A DNA stretch of 64,000 nucleotides from Ricinus communis (Eukaryota > Streptophyta > Magnoliopsida > Malpighiales > Euphorbiaceae): contig NC_063259.1 of the NCBI RefSeq assembly GCF_019578655.1, forward strand, positions 8,358,001 to 8,422,000, read 5' to 3'. The notes under the pieces were generated by a model. The model did not search any database and was not told where the DNA came from. It saw nothing but the letters and a program-made list of their open reading frames with translations. A program made the translations under genes and the position numbers. Below, piece after piece: positions 44,190 to 56,482 of this stretch; the stretch's first letter is position 1, and each line of letters opens with the position of its first letter.

Positions 44190-44206
44190 TAAGTGTGGGG
44201 TAGTTT
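44190..44206 (+). promoter_or_regulatory. Athila-2 polypurine tract region
   Basis: TTAAGTGTGGGGTAGTT lies directly before the 3' LTR. AAGTGTGGGG is the purine-rich core common to all Athila copies in the window. Confidence 0.8.
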
Positions 44207-45417
44207 GATATAGATGATTCTATGCATGTTTATTGACTGTTTATCAGTTGTTTATTCATGTATTTGAGTCATATTTATTCCTGTTTGATCGCACTTTGGT
44301 ATGTTTATGAGTTTTTCAGGTTTTCGGACTCCTTGATGGGAAATTGATTGAGTTCCGGGCAGAAACCAAGCTATTTGGATGATTTACGCATATTAGATGT
44401 TTGTCGGATTTGATTCCTTATTGGCGCGCATTTCGAGGCTTTTGTACGGGCCGTTGCATGGCCCATGTATATTTGCACGGGTCGTGGCACAGCCTCCCTT
44501 GGACAATTTTGAAGATTGGCATTGATTTGGGAGATTCAAGCAAAGATTAAAGGTTCTAGACGATTGATCGAGACATCTGAGATCCATACTTGAGGCTGGT
44601 TTCAGAGTTGGTGCTTGCAACATTTCCACTCCGATTCAAGAGAAGAGGGGTTACATGTTCCATTTCTTTTTGTGTTGTTTATTTCCTTTTGTATTTGTTT
44701 CTTTCATTATGAGTGGCTAGGGTTACCGAACCCATTGGGGTTCACATGTGTTGATGGATTATGCTTAGCTATTAGATTTTTATTTGCCATTCTTGTAATC
44801 TCGTTGCTATTTAGTAATAAATTTTGATTCATTTAATTTGAGACGTTGAATTAATTGTCTTTTGGGTTGTTTCTTGACATTGAGAAATACTTGTTACAAC
44901 TAGAATTTGAATAGTAAGAACTGGTAGTTAACACTTAGAGATAAGGTTAATTTACTCGCCGGATTAAGAATTAACAACTCTTAATAGTTCTAAATCACGC
45001 TTAATGCTAATCTGTAATAATCTAATAGGAAGATATTCCATTAGGTTAGTGCAGGTTTAGGAACTCGATGAGCTCGAGAGAGGAACCGAGTTTGATTCAG
45101 GATTTAGGCACGGGTAAGCAAGATTAGTAATTTATAAAATCAACCTTAGAATTCCATCACTTAGGTCCCCCTTGGGTTTATTTCTCTTGTTGCGGTTGTC
45201 TTTCGATTATTAGTTGCTGTTCATTTATCTATTTGCATTCATAGTCATTAGTTAGTTAATTTATACTTCTCATACCTACTTCAGACTAGATAACATAGCG
45301 AACAGTAGTAACTCTAGGTTCACCCGATCTCCAGGGATATGACCTTAATACTCACTAGTGCTAGGCCATATCGATAGGTTCACTGCTTTAGGTGTAGGTT
45401 GCATCAGTAGCCCATCA
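44207..45417 (+). repeat. Athila-2 3' LTR (1,211 bp)
   Basis: Starts TGATATAGATG and ends GCCCATCA, followed by acgcc. It lacks about 170 bp of the 5' LTR's GC-rich region but keeps CACGGGTCGTGGCAC (about 44476-44490). Confidence 0.96.
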
Positions 45418-45422
45418 ACGCC

Positions 45423-46396
45423 ATGTGGGATTCAATCGTACTCAAGCTAGAACCGTACTATCCCAGTAGGTCTAAGGCATCTAGCCTTCCAGATCATCTT
45501 CGCTATCTTCATGCACTTCTAGCTTACACCATTACGGGCTAAGGAGATAGCTTTGGAGCAGTCACATAGGCCGATGTGTTTATTCTCTGGGCTATGCAAC
45601 ATCGTAAGAAGCTTGACATGGGGTATTTGGTTGCTCGTCAAGTACGATCCTTTTTAGTCGATGCCTAGAAGAAAATGCATTATTGCTTTGGCCGATATGT
45701 GACTAGATTGGCCAAGAGATTGGGTGTACTAAATGACTGTCTAGCCGAGCTTTCTTAGATGGTGACATGACACCATTAGGGATTAGATAGATGATCAATA
45801 TGCAGAACATTATGGCCACCCAACATCCATAGAGACTTGAGTATAGGCTCGTTAGTGCAATAGTTAAAGAGGCTAGAGTGGCAGCAGCTAGAGGAGCTCA
45901 AGACCCTACTATCAAGATTCCAGATGTTAGGATTTCTAACCTAGCTAGAGTATTCATGCCTACACCTGGAGCTTCTTCTTCTAACTCTACAGGGTCATCG
46001 AGTGCTCAGATTGGTGCTTTGGTTGACCGATTAGATCGAGTGTGTGATTTATAGCAGCAACACTATAATGAGTTTGTATAGTACAAGAAGGAGTTTGGGC
46101 AGTTTCGGGATGATACTAGGGCACAGCTCCAGGGGTTAACTGATATGCTCCAGCAGCTTATGCATGGATTGGATAGGCAAGCCACCGAGACGGACCTCAT
46201 GGCGGAGCAGATACAAAAGATGGCAGATTCAGGCGCACAATCTCAGTGGTTCTTTGATGACACGGAGTTTGATTTAGGAGGTTGTTTCACGGATCCTGTG
46301 CCACCACCATTGCCCCCTCCCTTAGCACCTTTCCTTCCTCCTCACTGTCCAGCCGATCCAGCTAGTGAGGATGTGCCTCCAGCAGACTACCAGTAA
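45423..46396 (+). pseudogene. Athila-1 env-position ORF, part 2
   Basis: The frame picks up after the Athila-2 insertion: HLRYLHALLAYTITG and LWAMQHRKKLDMGYLVARQV parallel Athila-2's SLRYLHNILAHTLAG and LWHIRQRTYLDLGFLIATQ. Stops and shifts follow. The last 84 codons (46145-46396) are open: a short coiled helix (MLQQLMHGLDRQATETD), an acidic patch (FFDDTEFDLGG) and a Pro-rich tail ending VPPADYQ. Confidence 0.72.
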
Positions 46397-48083
46397 TGAA
46401 ATCTTGTGTTCTATTTCTTTTCCTTTTCCTTTTTATTTTCTTTCTTTAATTTTCTTTTATTTTTGTTTCTTTTGCATTTTTTATTTTATTTTATTTTTCT
46501 TTCATATTATGTTCTTTTATTTGAACACTTTGCCTTGTCCTTATGATATGTATATTTGATATGATCTTCACTCCTATTATGTATTATCTATGTTATATAC
46601 CCACTTCTTCCAACACTTAGGACAGTGTTCAATTCAAGTGTGGGGTGGGAACCTGTGGTTTTATTATCCCTTGATTGTGTTTATTCGCATGTGTTTAGGT
46701 AATGATAATGGAATATTTTTAGGATGTTAGAACCTATATTCTTCATGTCGCTTAAGCTTAGTTTGTTCTTTTATAATTAATGATTTAATTCACATACTTG
46801 TAATTGATTATCCCTCTCAATCTTTGTTCTTGGAAAGTAATTTCACTTTGTTCAATATGTCACCTTGGCCGGATTAAACCGGTGTTGCTTGAGTTCTTTG
46901 CAAATTTCTAGCCTTTATCTTTGAACTTTGATTATGTCAATTTCTTATACCATTTATGTGATGATTCAATTGATAAGTTTGGGAACCAATTGCAAATTTT
47001 AGCTACTTCAAACATGAGTTTTTGAACCAAAATTTGAGCATCCATTGCAATTATGCTTATTATTTTTCTTGTTTGAGTGTGTGCTATACTTAATTTTGTT
47101 TCTAGAACTTGCTCTGTAATGCTTGTTGAGGTTACTTGAATTTTTGAATACCATTAAATGATTTGGGCAACTTAGGATTCACTACATTTGGCTAAAAGCC
47201 TACCCTTTGTTTCCAGTAATCAGCCAGTTTTGAGCCTTGACCTTTTCTTCATGATTTACACCTATACACTACATTTATACCATTCTTTACATTTATCTTT
47301 TCTTTCACCCTGTATGCTGGATAATTATGTGACATGCTTTTTCTTTTATGGAATTATAGTGCCTAATTTTGTTATAAATTCACTTAGTACTTTTTAATCA
47401 TTCTTTGATGCTCCCTTCAATCCAAATTATATAATCATTCTCTTTTTTTGTTTCATTAACCATGCAGCCCCTGTGTAAGCTGCTGTGGCATTTGAAAAAA
47501 TAATAATAAAATTAATTAAGTGTTTATTGTGCTTCTTTCTTAGTTCTTGTCTCTTTTTTGGATTCAATTCTTTGAGCATCCTTTACTTCAAATAAGACTG
47601 AGTGAGTACTTTTATTGATTTGGCATTCAGTTCCTTGAGCATTCATTCTAAATAATTATATGATTTTGCAGTATACTTTACACTTCTATCCAAATGTTCT
47701 TACCTTTACCTTAGCCACATTACAACCCTTGTAAAGACCCTTTGATTTCGGTGTTCATTTATTCACAATAGTGAAGATAGGATTTATGAGCAAGCTTATG
47801 GTAAACAGTTTTTTTGCAGCTACATTGAGGGAATCGCTTTGTTTTACCTGTAACACTTTGAGTGATTTGAGAGATCCCTGTGCGGCAATGGTTCTTAGTC
47901 TTTATTGTTAAGTTGTTATATAAGTTGTACTTTGAGATGGTATTATCACTGTTCTTCTTTGAAGGTGTATGATTTGTTTAGCTACTTGAGTTTCATTCTT
48001 GATATGTTGAAAAAGGTTAAATTGTGAACCTTAGCATCGGTTTTGAGGGTTGACTATTGCTTGTATATGTATTGAGTTATTGA
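46397..48083 (+). other. Athila-1 3' noncoding region
   Basis: No gene. It contains GGACAGTGTTC and TTCAAGTGTGGGGTGGG (46618-46649), the internal PPT-like word. An AATAATAATAAAA run lies near 47500. Confidence 0.7.
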
Positions 48084-48101
48084 TTGCTTGAGGACAAGCA
48101 A
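48084..48101 (+). other. conserved hairpin before the PPT (Athila-1)
   Basis: Identical TTGCTTG-AGGA-CAAGCAA stem-loop, 20 bp before the 3' LTR. Confidence 0.8.
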
Positions 48102-48103
48102 AA

Positions 48104-48121
48104 GTTTAAGTGTGGGTGATT
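48104..48121 (+). promoter_or_regulatory. Athila-1 polypurine tract region
   Basis: TTTAAGTGTGGGTGATTT-type purine-rich word directly before the 3' LTR. One G shorter in the core than in Athila-2. Confidence 0.75.
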
Positions 48122-49585
48122 TGATATGCATTGTTTTACACATGTTTCTACGCCCAATTACTTGCGTTTTTTTTTTTGCATATTTATCTTGTTTTATGCC
48201 AGAATCACCTGTGTTTTAGTTCCTTTCATGTTTCAGGTGATCATTGATGAACATTATCAGTGTTTGAGAGTGATACGTGCGAAAACAGACTAGAATTCAT
48301 CAAAATTGGACAAAGGCTCACATTTCAAGGTTGAGCATGGCCTAGGTCAAGGCAGTGCTAATCAACACGGCTTGGACTCTGCCCGTGCTGAACCATTGGC
48401 TTTGATATTCAAATTTGGCTTTTTAGCATAATTTCTGAGGCCACCACGGCCTCTAGCACGGCTCGTGGTGGCTCAGCACCGGCGAGAGCACAGTTAGAGA
48501 GCGAGGGGTTGATTTTGGACTCAGAGGCTCAGCACGGCCTAAGCATGGGCTTAACCACACCATGCTGAATTAATTATATAGGTTTTTTTCACTTTGTTTT
48601 GAGGGTTCCGCATTCCTGACCTTGGAACTCGTATACGCACGCGAGCCATCTCTTTCCAAACTTCGACGCTTGACTTTGGGAGATCATTTCGCGTTGAAGA
48701 TCGAGAGTGGATTTTGAGGCATTCAAGAGGCAATTTGAGGTTCATTATTCAGACTTGGAGATTGAAGACTGTTCATTTGATTTGAAGAAGAAGGGTGCAC
48801 ATGTTCCCAATTTTCTCTTCTGTATCTGTTCTTTATTTTATTTTATTCATTAGCATGAGTAGCTAGAGCTGCTGAACCCATTGGGGTTCCTTTGTTTATT
48901 GGATTGTACTTCATGTTTATGAGATGTTGATTATCAATTCTTGTATTCTTTTTGCCTTCAGTATTAATAAGATATCGCATTATTCATGAGACATTGTGAA
49001 TTGTGTTCTTTAGGTTGCTTTTTGTAATTGAGAAATTCATTAAGTAATTAGAATTTTGAATAGTAAGAACTGGTTAATAATCAGTTAGAGATAAGAGTAA
49101 TTAACTAGCCGGATTAAGAATTAACAACTCTTAATAGCAGTGGATTAATCTTAAGGCTAATCTAAAATCAATCGTTAGGAAGAGATTCTGTCGTTTAGGT
49201 TCTTAGGCTTAGGAATTCGGTGTTCTCGAGAGGGAACTTGAATTCAATTTAGAATCTGCTCACGGATAATCATAATTGGTAATCAATCTAATTTATACCT
49301 TTATTAAAATCCAACTATCTTAGGTCCCCCTTGGGTTTGCTTTCTTTTCCTTGATTGTTTAATTAAACCTTTGCAGATTGCTTGGCATTTAGTTAATCAT
49401 TTAGCTTGCACCTAGTCATAGATTAGTAACTTCTTTACTATCAGTTTAAGGTTAGATAACATAAGACGCTGAAGTAGTTCTAGGCTCACCCTTTCCCGAG
49501 AATATGACATTGATACTCGCCATTAGTGCTAGTCGGCATCAATAGGTTCACTGCCTTAGATTGTAGCTACATTATTAGCTCATTA
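48122..49585 (+). repeat. Athila-1 3' LTR (1,464 bp)
   Basis: Starts TGATATGCATTG and ends GCTCATTA, followed by aagat. The GC palindrome region (48330-48560) is more complete than in the 5' LTR and ends in a TATA box (AATTATATAGG, 48571-48581). Confidence 0.96.
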
Positions 49586-50062
49586 AAGATAAAATCCCAG
49601 CATCTGAATCCAAGCAGGTGTGCCCTTTTCCTTCTTCTCATAACAGGAGATTAAAGATGAAAGGGTGATGTACTCGCTAACAGAATAAGAAAGTACCTCA
49701 GCTGGGCGCATGTCGAATAACTCCATTAGTTTGCCAGGAAAAAGCTCATCAAGTTTTGGTAAGGCAACGAAATGAGTAGAATCCATGGGGCCTCTAAGAA
49801 TGGTGAAAAATTCTTCAATTATGGGGCACAACTCTTGCCCACTGAATTTAAAGACATGGTCCCTTAAGCACCAAAAGTTAACAGTAGAATGAAGAAACCT
49901 ATAATCAAGCCTGATGTGTTGCATGGCTTTGCATGACAGTAGAATGAAGAAACCATCACCAGTTAGAATTTTGAGAAGGGTTTGTAGGCTTTTTGCACTT
50001 TTGAGGCATATTCCTTGACTTTTAGAAGAGGCAATCGCGTATGAGGAAGTGTGTGGGTGCAT
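49586..50062 (-). pseudogene. DUF7745/plant-mobile-domain-like gene, upstream half
   Basis: The 159-codon minus-strand frame contains LDYRFLHSTVNFWCLRDHVF, then KFSGQELCPIIEEFFTILRG. This is the typical plant DUF7745-type order of F-W, F.F.G.EL.PTIEE and L. It continues to AWIQMLGFYL at the Athila-1 insertion point and resumes at 23757. The 5' part (MHPHTSSYAIASSKSQ) looks less conserved and may be leader or intron. The function of this class is unknown and it often occurs in transposon-derived loci. Confidence 0.5.
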
Positions 50063-51067
50063 GTGTACTTATAGACTTAAAATCGGAGCTAAATTCAGAC
50101 TACGCAACCATAAAACTGAATCAGTTGAGTGCATAATTAATCGACTATATGATGTCATCATGTGCATTTTTGGCTTCTTTAGGGCTTCTTCAAGCATTTT
50201 CCCATCCTCATTTGTGCGTAAATCCAAAATGCATGATATAAAGAAGGAATTAAGTGCAACACCAAGAAGCATAAAATTTTTCATATCTTTTAAAAAAAGA
50301 TCTAAAGCTTATAAAAGAATGGAAGTACAAGTAATAATAGAAATATCAAAAGCTGGTGTTCTCTTTCGAATCCCCCATCCCATCATTCGAGTCGATGTCC
50401 ATCACTTAGGTCTGAAGGTTGATAATTGAAGTGTTGGACTGTCAATCCAATGTTGTTGAGAGTCAATCTAACACTGCTGGTCATCCACTTGCCCTTGCAA
50501 GCTCTCGTGATTCCTCTGATGAAAATCTAAAAGGAAATTAGTTAGTGTATTTTATATATACATACATGTATACATTTTATATTGTATAAATCATTTTCTT
50601 ACTAGCCAGTCCTCGCGGAGCTGACCAATAGATGGACGTACTCAAACTAGTCTCTCTAAACTTGCATGGTTATTTGCATTATATGTTAATAACTTTTTAG
50701 GAAAGGAGACGTGAAAACACAAAGGAGAATGTTACTTACTTATGTGCAAGTGCTCGGAGTGAACTCTGGAGGAAGACAATGCTCTATGGCGAGCCGATGC
50801 CCCATCGCACCATAGGGGCTCTAGTATGAGACCATCAGATCTAGAGGGAATGTGACGCTCCATAGAACGACATCAAATATGGTTATAAGAGGTGCCTCAA
50901 AGGCAACACCGGTAGAGGAGCCCGAAACATGGGAAGGCCTAGAACGTCGGGCAGATTGCCCCTCGGTCGACTCACAAGTAGTGGGAGCACATTGGATGAA
51001 CTCCAAATAAAATAGTTAGAAAAGCAAAATATAAAAGATGAAGAATTCAAAATAGACAAGAAGAGGT
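50063..51067 (-). other. diverged minus-strand gene material, introns likely
   Basis: Several short minus-strand frames (for example CAPTTCESTEGQSARRSRPS at about 50935-50990 and GHRLAIEHCLPPEF at about 50760-50800) alternate with AT-rich stretches. They may belong to the same transcription unit as the neighbours, but no domain is recognised. Confidence 0.3.
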
Positions 51068-51385
51068 ACTTGAGCCATGATATCATCATCAAAAGGCATA
51101 GTCCCCAACAACTAAGGAATAAAAGAAGTGTAGTCTGTCCTTCGAGACTGGACAGTGAGATCCTCGGGCTCGTCGTACCTTGCTAAACATTTCGCTAGTT
51201 CCTCCACAACGAGGTCCACTGTCCAAAACATAGAGAGAGGTGGAGGCAAGGGAACTCGTGTCTGCTAGGGCCTCGCTCACACTCATAGATCCTCTCGCTT
51301 AGGTACCACACCTGATAGGCAACTCTAGCCAGCAGAATCTTTCTTTTCTCAAGGTCAACTGCAGAAAGCATGTAGGCGTCCTAAT
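51068..51385 (-). pseudogene. unidentified, possibly plant-mobile-domain-like coding remnant
   Basis: Two overlapping minus-strand frames read as real protein across one frameshift near 51250: AVDLEKRKILLARVAYQVWY and LSERIYECERGPSRHEFP, then PPPLSMFWTVDLVVEELAKC, DEPEDLTVQSRRTDYTSFIP and LLGTMPFDDDIMAQVP. The style resembles transposon-associated plant mobile domain proteins, but I cannot name a family. It lies upstream of the DUF7745-like exon on the same strand. Confidence 0.35.
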
Positions 51386-52712
51386 GACGGTGCTCCCCCA
51401 GCCAATGACCCCGAATATGTAAACCGAAAAGGTAAGTAACTATATATGTAAATCATGAGTATGACTAACAGATTTTGTTTCCTTGTCCCAGGTTAGGGAG
51501 TTGGTCCACATGCAGCACACATGGACCTATGCCTACTCTAGAGGGACACTCCTGCTCGAGCCCTAGCGACTTAAGCGAGGGAAAGCCCATAAGGTGAAAA
51601 TTGGTTGTGAGCCCACCAGAAGGTTGATCTTCATGGCCCAAACCTGCAAAATAAGAATCCGCATTCACAATACCAATAAAAAAAATTAGAAAAGTGAAGT
51701 CAGAGCATAACTTACATGGATTTTATGCTAAAAGCCGCAGATCTCTTACTGCATGTCCATCTAGTGATACAAGTATGCAAGAGCTGTGGATCCCTAGTTA
51801 TAGGAGGAGACTGACCAAATCCCACAGAGGGGCCAAATAGTGGACATTCAGTGAATTCCCCGAGTCACTGAACAAAGTCATACTAAAGAGGTACACTAGA
51901 AAGGCTCGGGATCTGATCCACTTCCCAAGCATTCCGATGCACAAAGCCCCGGTATTGGAAAGATTTGTTGGTAAGCGATGCAGCAAGTGTTCTTCCATGC
52001 TGGCAAGAATCTAGGTAAATCAGTAATGAAGGGCTATAAGAAATAAAATGGCATGGGCATGCCAGTGAAATCAATGCACATGATGGCAGTAAACGAGAGA
52101 GGAGAGAGAGTTAGCTCACCAACCGAAGTGTGAAAGGTGTGAGTAGTATCCATCCATCTTTCGAGAAGAGCGTATACGGAGGTATGATCTATCCTTCCAA
52201 ACTGATGGAAGCCGATATCACCAATCCTAGCCTAGACAAAGCTAGGGAGCTCATCAAACCACTAATGGGCCCCATAAAAGTTTTTGGTGAACCAGATCGA
52301 TACAATGTCACTCTAAAAAGCCAAACACATAAGTACTAAACACAATTTACAAATAAAAGACTCTAAATAGGTAAGTATACATTTTTTTATTGATATTGTG
52401 TAAAAATGCCCTGAAAATCCTATTTCGACATGTGCACGGTCAATTCGGACTGTGTAGAGTCGATCGGCTCTATGGGTTAGGGCACGTGATTTTTTTGATA
52501 TTTTTCATGAATTTTGAGCAAATAACGCGTGTATCTAGTATATAACTAACAGGAAATAAAGTCTAAAGCCAGAAAAATACCTCGTCGATGCCTAAAAACG
52601 CCCGGTGAGTATTCAATTTCGCCTTTCATAAGCCCTAAGTCATTTTGGCGAGAAATCGGTGGTAAGAACACCTAGTTGGGTGCGATTGGAGTACGCTTGG
52701 AGAATCTAAAGG
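51386..52712 (-). other. decayed minus-strand sequence
   Basis: Frames at 51465-51668 (NADSYFAGLGHEDQPSGG) and 51798-52074 are open but unrecognised. The plus-strand frame 52130-52339 has no supporting motif. I call no gene here. Confidence 0.3.
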
Positions 52713-53490
52713 AGGCCATCATTCTAAGACTGGTTTTATGAAATTTGTTTAAGAAAAGAGTGAGAAATCAGAGAAACAACAAAAAGGGATTTCAGAGAAA
52801 ATAAGAGGGAAAGTGAGATACGGTCTTTTATGAATGCATGTGAAGGCTTATATAGGGCCTAAAGAGGGCAAAAGTGTTGTTTAGGTTCCCAACCTAACAA
52901 AATCACATTCTAGTCCAAAAATTGATCCAAGTCTCTAGAAGATACATGGAAGGCTGGTTTGCATCCTGAGATGGAGATCTTTAAGAAATTACAAAATGGG
53001 TCCTTGACCCATCAAAATTACATTTTAGTCCGTTAGTGGACTAGTTATCAACATATCTTTCAGAAGACATCGAACGAATCAGATCGTACCCTGAGGCGGT
53101 AAATTCTAATCAAAAGTATGCAAAAGTGAAAAATTACCAAATCGACTTGAAGTGGTGAAATAGCGAGAGAGAAGTCTCTACAAATATTAAATTAGTGGGC
53201 GTGGTCCCTATGGTCCCTGTATCAATGTACATGGTTCTGAAATCATTGGACATGATTCCTAAATAGCAAGTGAAGTCCTCAATCTAAGCAGGTGAAGTCC
53301 TCAAAAAAATTCAAGCGGGCATGGTCCCCACATCAAATTAACAATCAAAGTTCGAGCTTACGAGGCGTAGCTTCTACAACTCACAAAGATATGCTTTTAC
53401 TGTATCCTTAATATTATGATTTATCTCAATTTATTTAAACGCATTGCATGCTTATAAAACTCGACAAACTGGGGACAGTTGTCAACATCC
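52713..53490 (-). promoter_or_regulatory. minus-strand promoter, leader and possible LTR start
   Basis: On the minus strand, CTATATAAGCC (52848-52858) is a good TATA box. It is followed about 130 nt later by ATGATGGCCTCC (52722-52711), opening a short frame MMASFRFSKRTPIAPN. About 630 bp upstream the minus strand reads TGTTGACAACTGTCCCCAGT (53490-53471), resembling the start of some plant gypsy LTRs. This may be a 5' LTR driving the minus-strand gene, but I found no second LTR. Confidence 0.4.
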
Positions 53491-53536
53491 ATTTTTCAAA
53501 TCTAGATATCGAGAAGATTACGAAAAACCCTAATGA

Positions 53537-53553
53537 TGCTTGTCCTCAAGCAA
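53537..53553 (-). other. conserved 3' hairpin (mini-Athila copy 1)
   Basis: TGCTTGTCCTCAAGCAA on the plus strand is the inverted form of the hairpin seen before the PPT of the other copies, with one end base changed. Confidence 0.75.
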
Positions 53554-55336
53554 TCAAAAGTAAAATAAGGAACATAAACCACTAAGGAACAATACTTAAA
53601 CTGACAGACAAGCTAGAGAACTCCTGCACATATCCTTAACAAGCGTAAGTCAAACAAAAAGAAAAAGAAGCAATCAATTCAAGTATCACAACCAAGATGC
53701 TAATAATTCACACAATACTGTCTTAACGAGATTATTCAGAACCAACTCCTCACCAGATTCACTCTAAATCACTTAAAGTGTTTAAAGGGTAGTGTTTAAT
53801 TGCTCAATGCATCAACTACTGCCTTACTTACTATATGCTTGCTCTTAAATCCTACTCCTACCACTTATAGAGAGTCAACAACCATGTCAAGAGGTCTTTA
53901 TAAAGGTTGTAATGGGGATTAGGTAAGGGTAAGTAAATTTGGTCAGAGTTGAACCTATGGTGTTCTGCAATGAAATACATGACACGCACATAAGTCACAA
54001 TAATCACAAGGGGTAAACAATGGATAGTAGTCCAAGGTGGGAAATAGGAATCAAGTCAAAATGTTTAGCTCACTTACTTTCTTTCTTTTCATCACCTTTC
54101 CTTCTTATTCTTCTTTTTATATATTTTTCTTCTTTCTTTTTTTTTTCTTTTTTTCATAAGGGAAAAACATTCACATAATAGAGTGAATTTCGTTTTGGAT
54201 TGAAGTAAGCTACTACAAGATTCCAAAGCTATTCCCAAGATAAAAATCCCCAATAAAAACAACTCATGTGCAAAATCATAACCCAAAGTAGAATAAAACT
54301 AAGTGGTAATGGAATATGATAAAAAATGGTGAAAGAAAGGGTTATCTACAGAATCAATAAACGAATGAAGGCTATTTGGCTAGAATAAAAAACCTAAGTG
54401 CCTCTATTATACCAAAGTGTTAAACTCTCCCTGTGGCCCTCATAAGCATTACCGAGCAAGTTCTTAAAGTAAAAACAGTAATTGGCACTCTCAACAAGAA
54501 ATAAATAAAAGCATATAACGTGTATGCTTACAATTTAGGCTCAATTTCTCACAAGTGTGCTTTTTGAGTAGGTTCCAAACAAAAATCATCAAAACAGAAT
54601 TAAATAAACTAAAGCAACTTAGTGCAAAACTCAAACTAATTATCTTACATTCTTCCGTAAGACTCAACACTATCAGTTTTACCCGATCACATGGACATAA
54701 ACAGGATTTCAAAATCAAGTCAACAGTAAGAGCATTGAAACAAAGTGAAAAATTTTCAAAATTTTACAAAACATTGCACAAAGAATAAACAAATAACTGA
54801 GATGGGATAACTATCACCCACCCCACACTTGAAGGACACACTGTCCCCAGTGTACAAAATATAAGAAATGAAAAGGAAAAAGAACTAATACTGCCCTGAC
54901 TATAGCTCCAGAGTGAAAAGAGGTGCATCAGCAGGTATATCAGGGCGTTGGCTGGTCTGTGGTGGAGGAGTGGCTGCAAATAACAAAATAAAGACTTAAA
55001 ATTGAAACTAAAACAAAAATTAAATAAAATATGACAACTAAAAATAATAAAATGTTTCAAAACAAAATGTTAAAATATTAGAGATTAAAGATAAAAATTG
55101 GGGTGCCTCCCAAAAGCGCTTCTTTTTTATGTGATGAGTCTTCTTAGCTGGACTTATGGTGAAAAGCAAACGGGCGTGATCGACGACCATCCATCATTCT
55201 TCCAAGTAAATGGCTTCAAGTATCCGCTTAGAGGGATAATCGTCAATTTTCTCTTCCCGACTATCAAGCAAGCTGCCAGTATGATGGGCAAAACTCGCTC
55301 CTCGTATAATTGCACGTAGTCATGATGCTCTAGGGG

Positions 55337-56318
55337 CTATTCCAATTTGAAAGCTAAAGTTTCACTAATTGGAAGGATCAACGGTTGGGCAATTTCTTCA
55401 GGAACGTCAATGGTTTTCTCTAGTCCTTGTCTTGGTTCACTTGCTATAAGAAACTCGAGCTCCTCCAAGACTTCTTCATTAGATAACTCGTGCTCATCTT
55501 CCATCATCGAAGGGACTTGTGGAAAATCTACCAACAATTCCTCTAACTGCAACTCAGCATCATCAACTGTACATTCCTGTTGATAGTCTTTCAAAGGAAT
55601 TATGTTCGCCTCTTCCTTTTCTGGTTCCATCTCCATGTTCAAGAAATCGTCTTGCACAGAAGCATCATCGTCAAACATAGTAGATAAACCAGAAAAATTC
55701 TCACCTGAACGCAAAGTGATGGCGCTCAAATGCTCCTTAGATTCAGTAGCGTTTGATGGAGTTCCCAATTGCTCTTTAGCTAGTAACTTGAAGATTAAGC
55801 CTACTTGATGCTCTATGGTGTTAATCAAGGCTTGTTGATCTTCAAGTATCCTCTCAGTTTGTTGGAATCTATCCTCAAGACTTACAATAAACCTCATCAT
55901 CAGCTCCTCTAACACTAACTCTTCACCTTGAGTTGATGGTGCAAGATTAAAGTACGCTGAAATTCGGTGGTTCTTGGCCATCTAAGCTCCATCCAAAGGG
56001 TGAATGAGTGCTCCATTCTTGATTATAGGTGCTTCCATACGAGTCATTTGGCCAACTTCCCGTATAATTCACCTGTTCATAGTTATAAGAACAATGAGCA
56101 ACATCACTATACAATGGACAATCATTACTCAAATGTAAACCACAACAAAATTCACAAAAAACTTGAGATGAAAGGATAGGAGTGGAGAGTTGATCGGTAG
56201 CCCTGCAAAACGATTCCACTCGAGCTTCTAAAGATGCAAGGGTATCCCAATTTTTAGCACTCTCTCGGTTCCTAATCCTATTTTCCAATGCGTCATACAA
56301 AGAGTTTGAGTTTAGCAT
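55337..56318 (-). pseudogene. mini-Athila copy 1 gag (nucleocapsid part only)
   Basis: Starts MLNSNSLYDALENRIRNRES about 165 nt after the PBS. It goes almost at once to the zinc knuckle CEFCCGLHLSNDCP (complete CCHC) and the NDSYGSTYNQEW segment, equivalent to the NPYSNTYNPGW of full-length gag. After a frameshift near 55960 the frame 55337-55981 continues: EELMMRFIVSLEDRFQQTER, HLSAITLRSGENFSG, IPLKDYQQECTVDDAELQLE. The whole capsid region (WERYKDLLR-type words) is absent. Confidence 0.85.
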
Positions 56319-56482
56319 TGAACCTCCTTATCATTCACTATCTGAATCATAAACTTAAACTAAATAAATATGTAGAAATAAAATAAAATAAATAAACAAA
56401 TAAAAATAAAAATCATAAAATAATAAGAAAAAAAATTGGCTAAATTAACAAATAGCAAATTTCACTCTAGTTTTCAAATAAT

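Larger units (their letters stand above)
32555..45417 (+). mobile_element. Athila-2: full-length Athila-type element nested in Athila-1
   Basis: 12,863 bp, LTRs 32555-33934 and 44207-45417, perfect 5-bp duplication acgcc (32550-32554 and 45418-45422), same strand as its host. It has a perfect tRNA-Asp PBS and the gene order of Athila-1, but a different LTR U3 and enough divergence to be a separate subfamily. It lies in the env-position ORF of Athila-1 and must be younger than that insertion. Confidence 0.97.
23763..49585 (+). mobile_element. Athila-1: full-length Ty3/gypsy Athila-type element, hosting Athila-2
   Basis: LTRs at 23763-25122 and 48122-49585, a perfect 5-bp duplication aagat (23758-23762 and 49586-49590), a tRNA-Asp PBS and a 3' purine tract define the element. 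Without the nested element (12,863 bp plus one 5-bp duplication) it is about 12,955 bp, normal for Athila. Order: gag, protease, RT, RNase H, integrase, promoter-like segment, spliced env-position ORF, 3' noncoding region. Numerous stops make it non-autonomous. Confidence 0.97.

Noticed and set aside
50049..50429. Plus-strand 126-codon frame
   Set aside because: No recognisable motif, and it lies opposite the more protein-like minus-strand unit.
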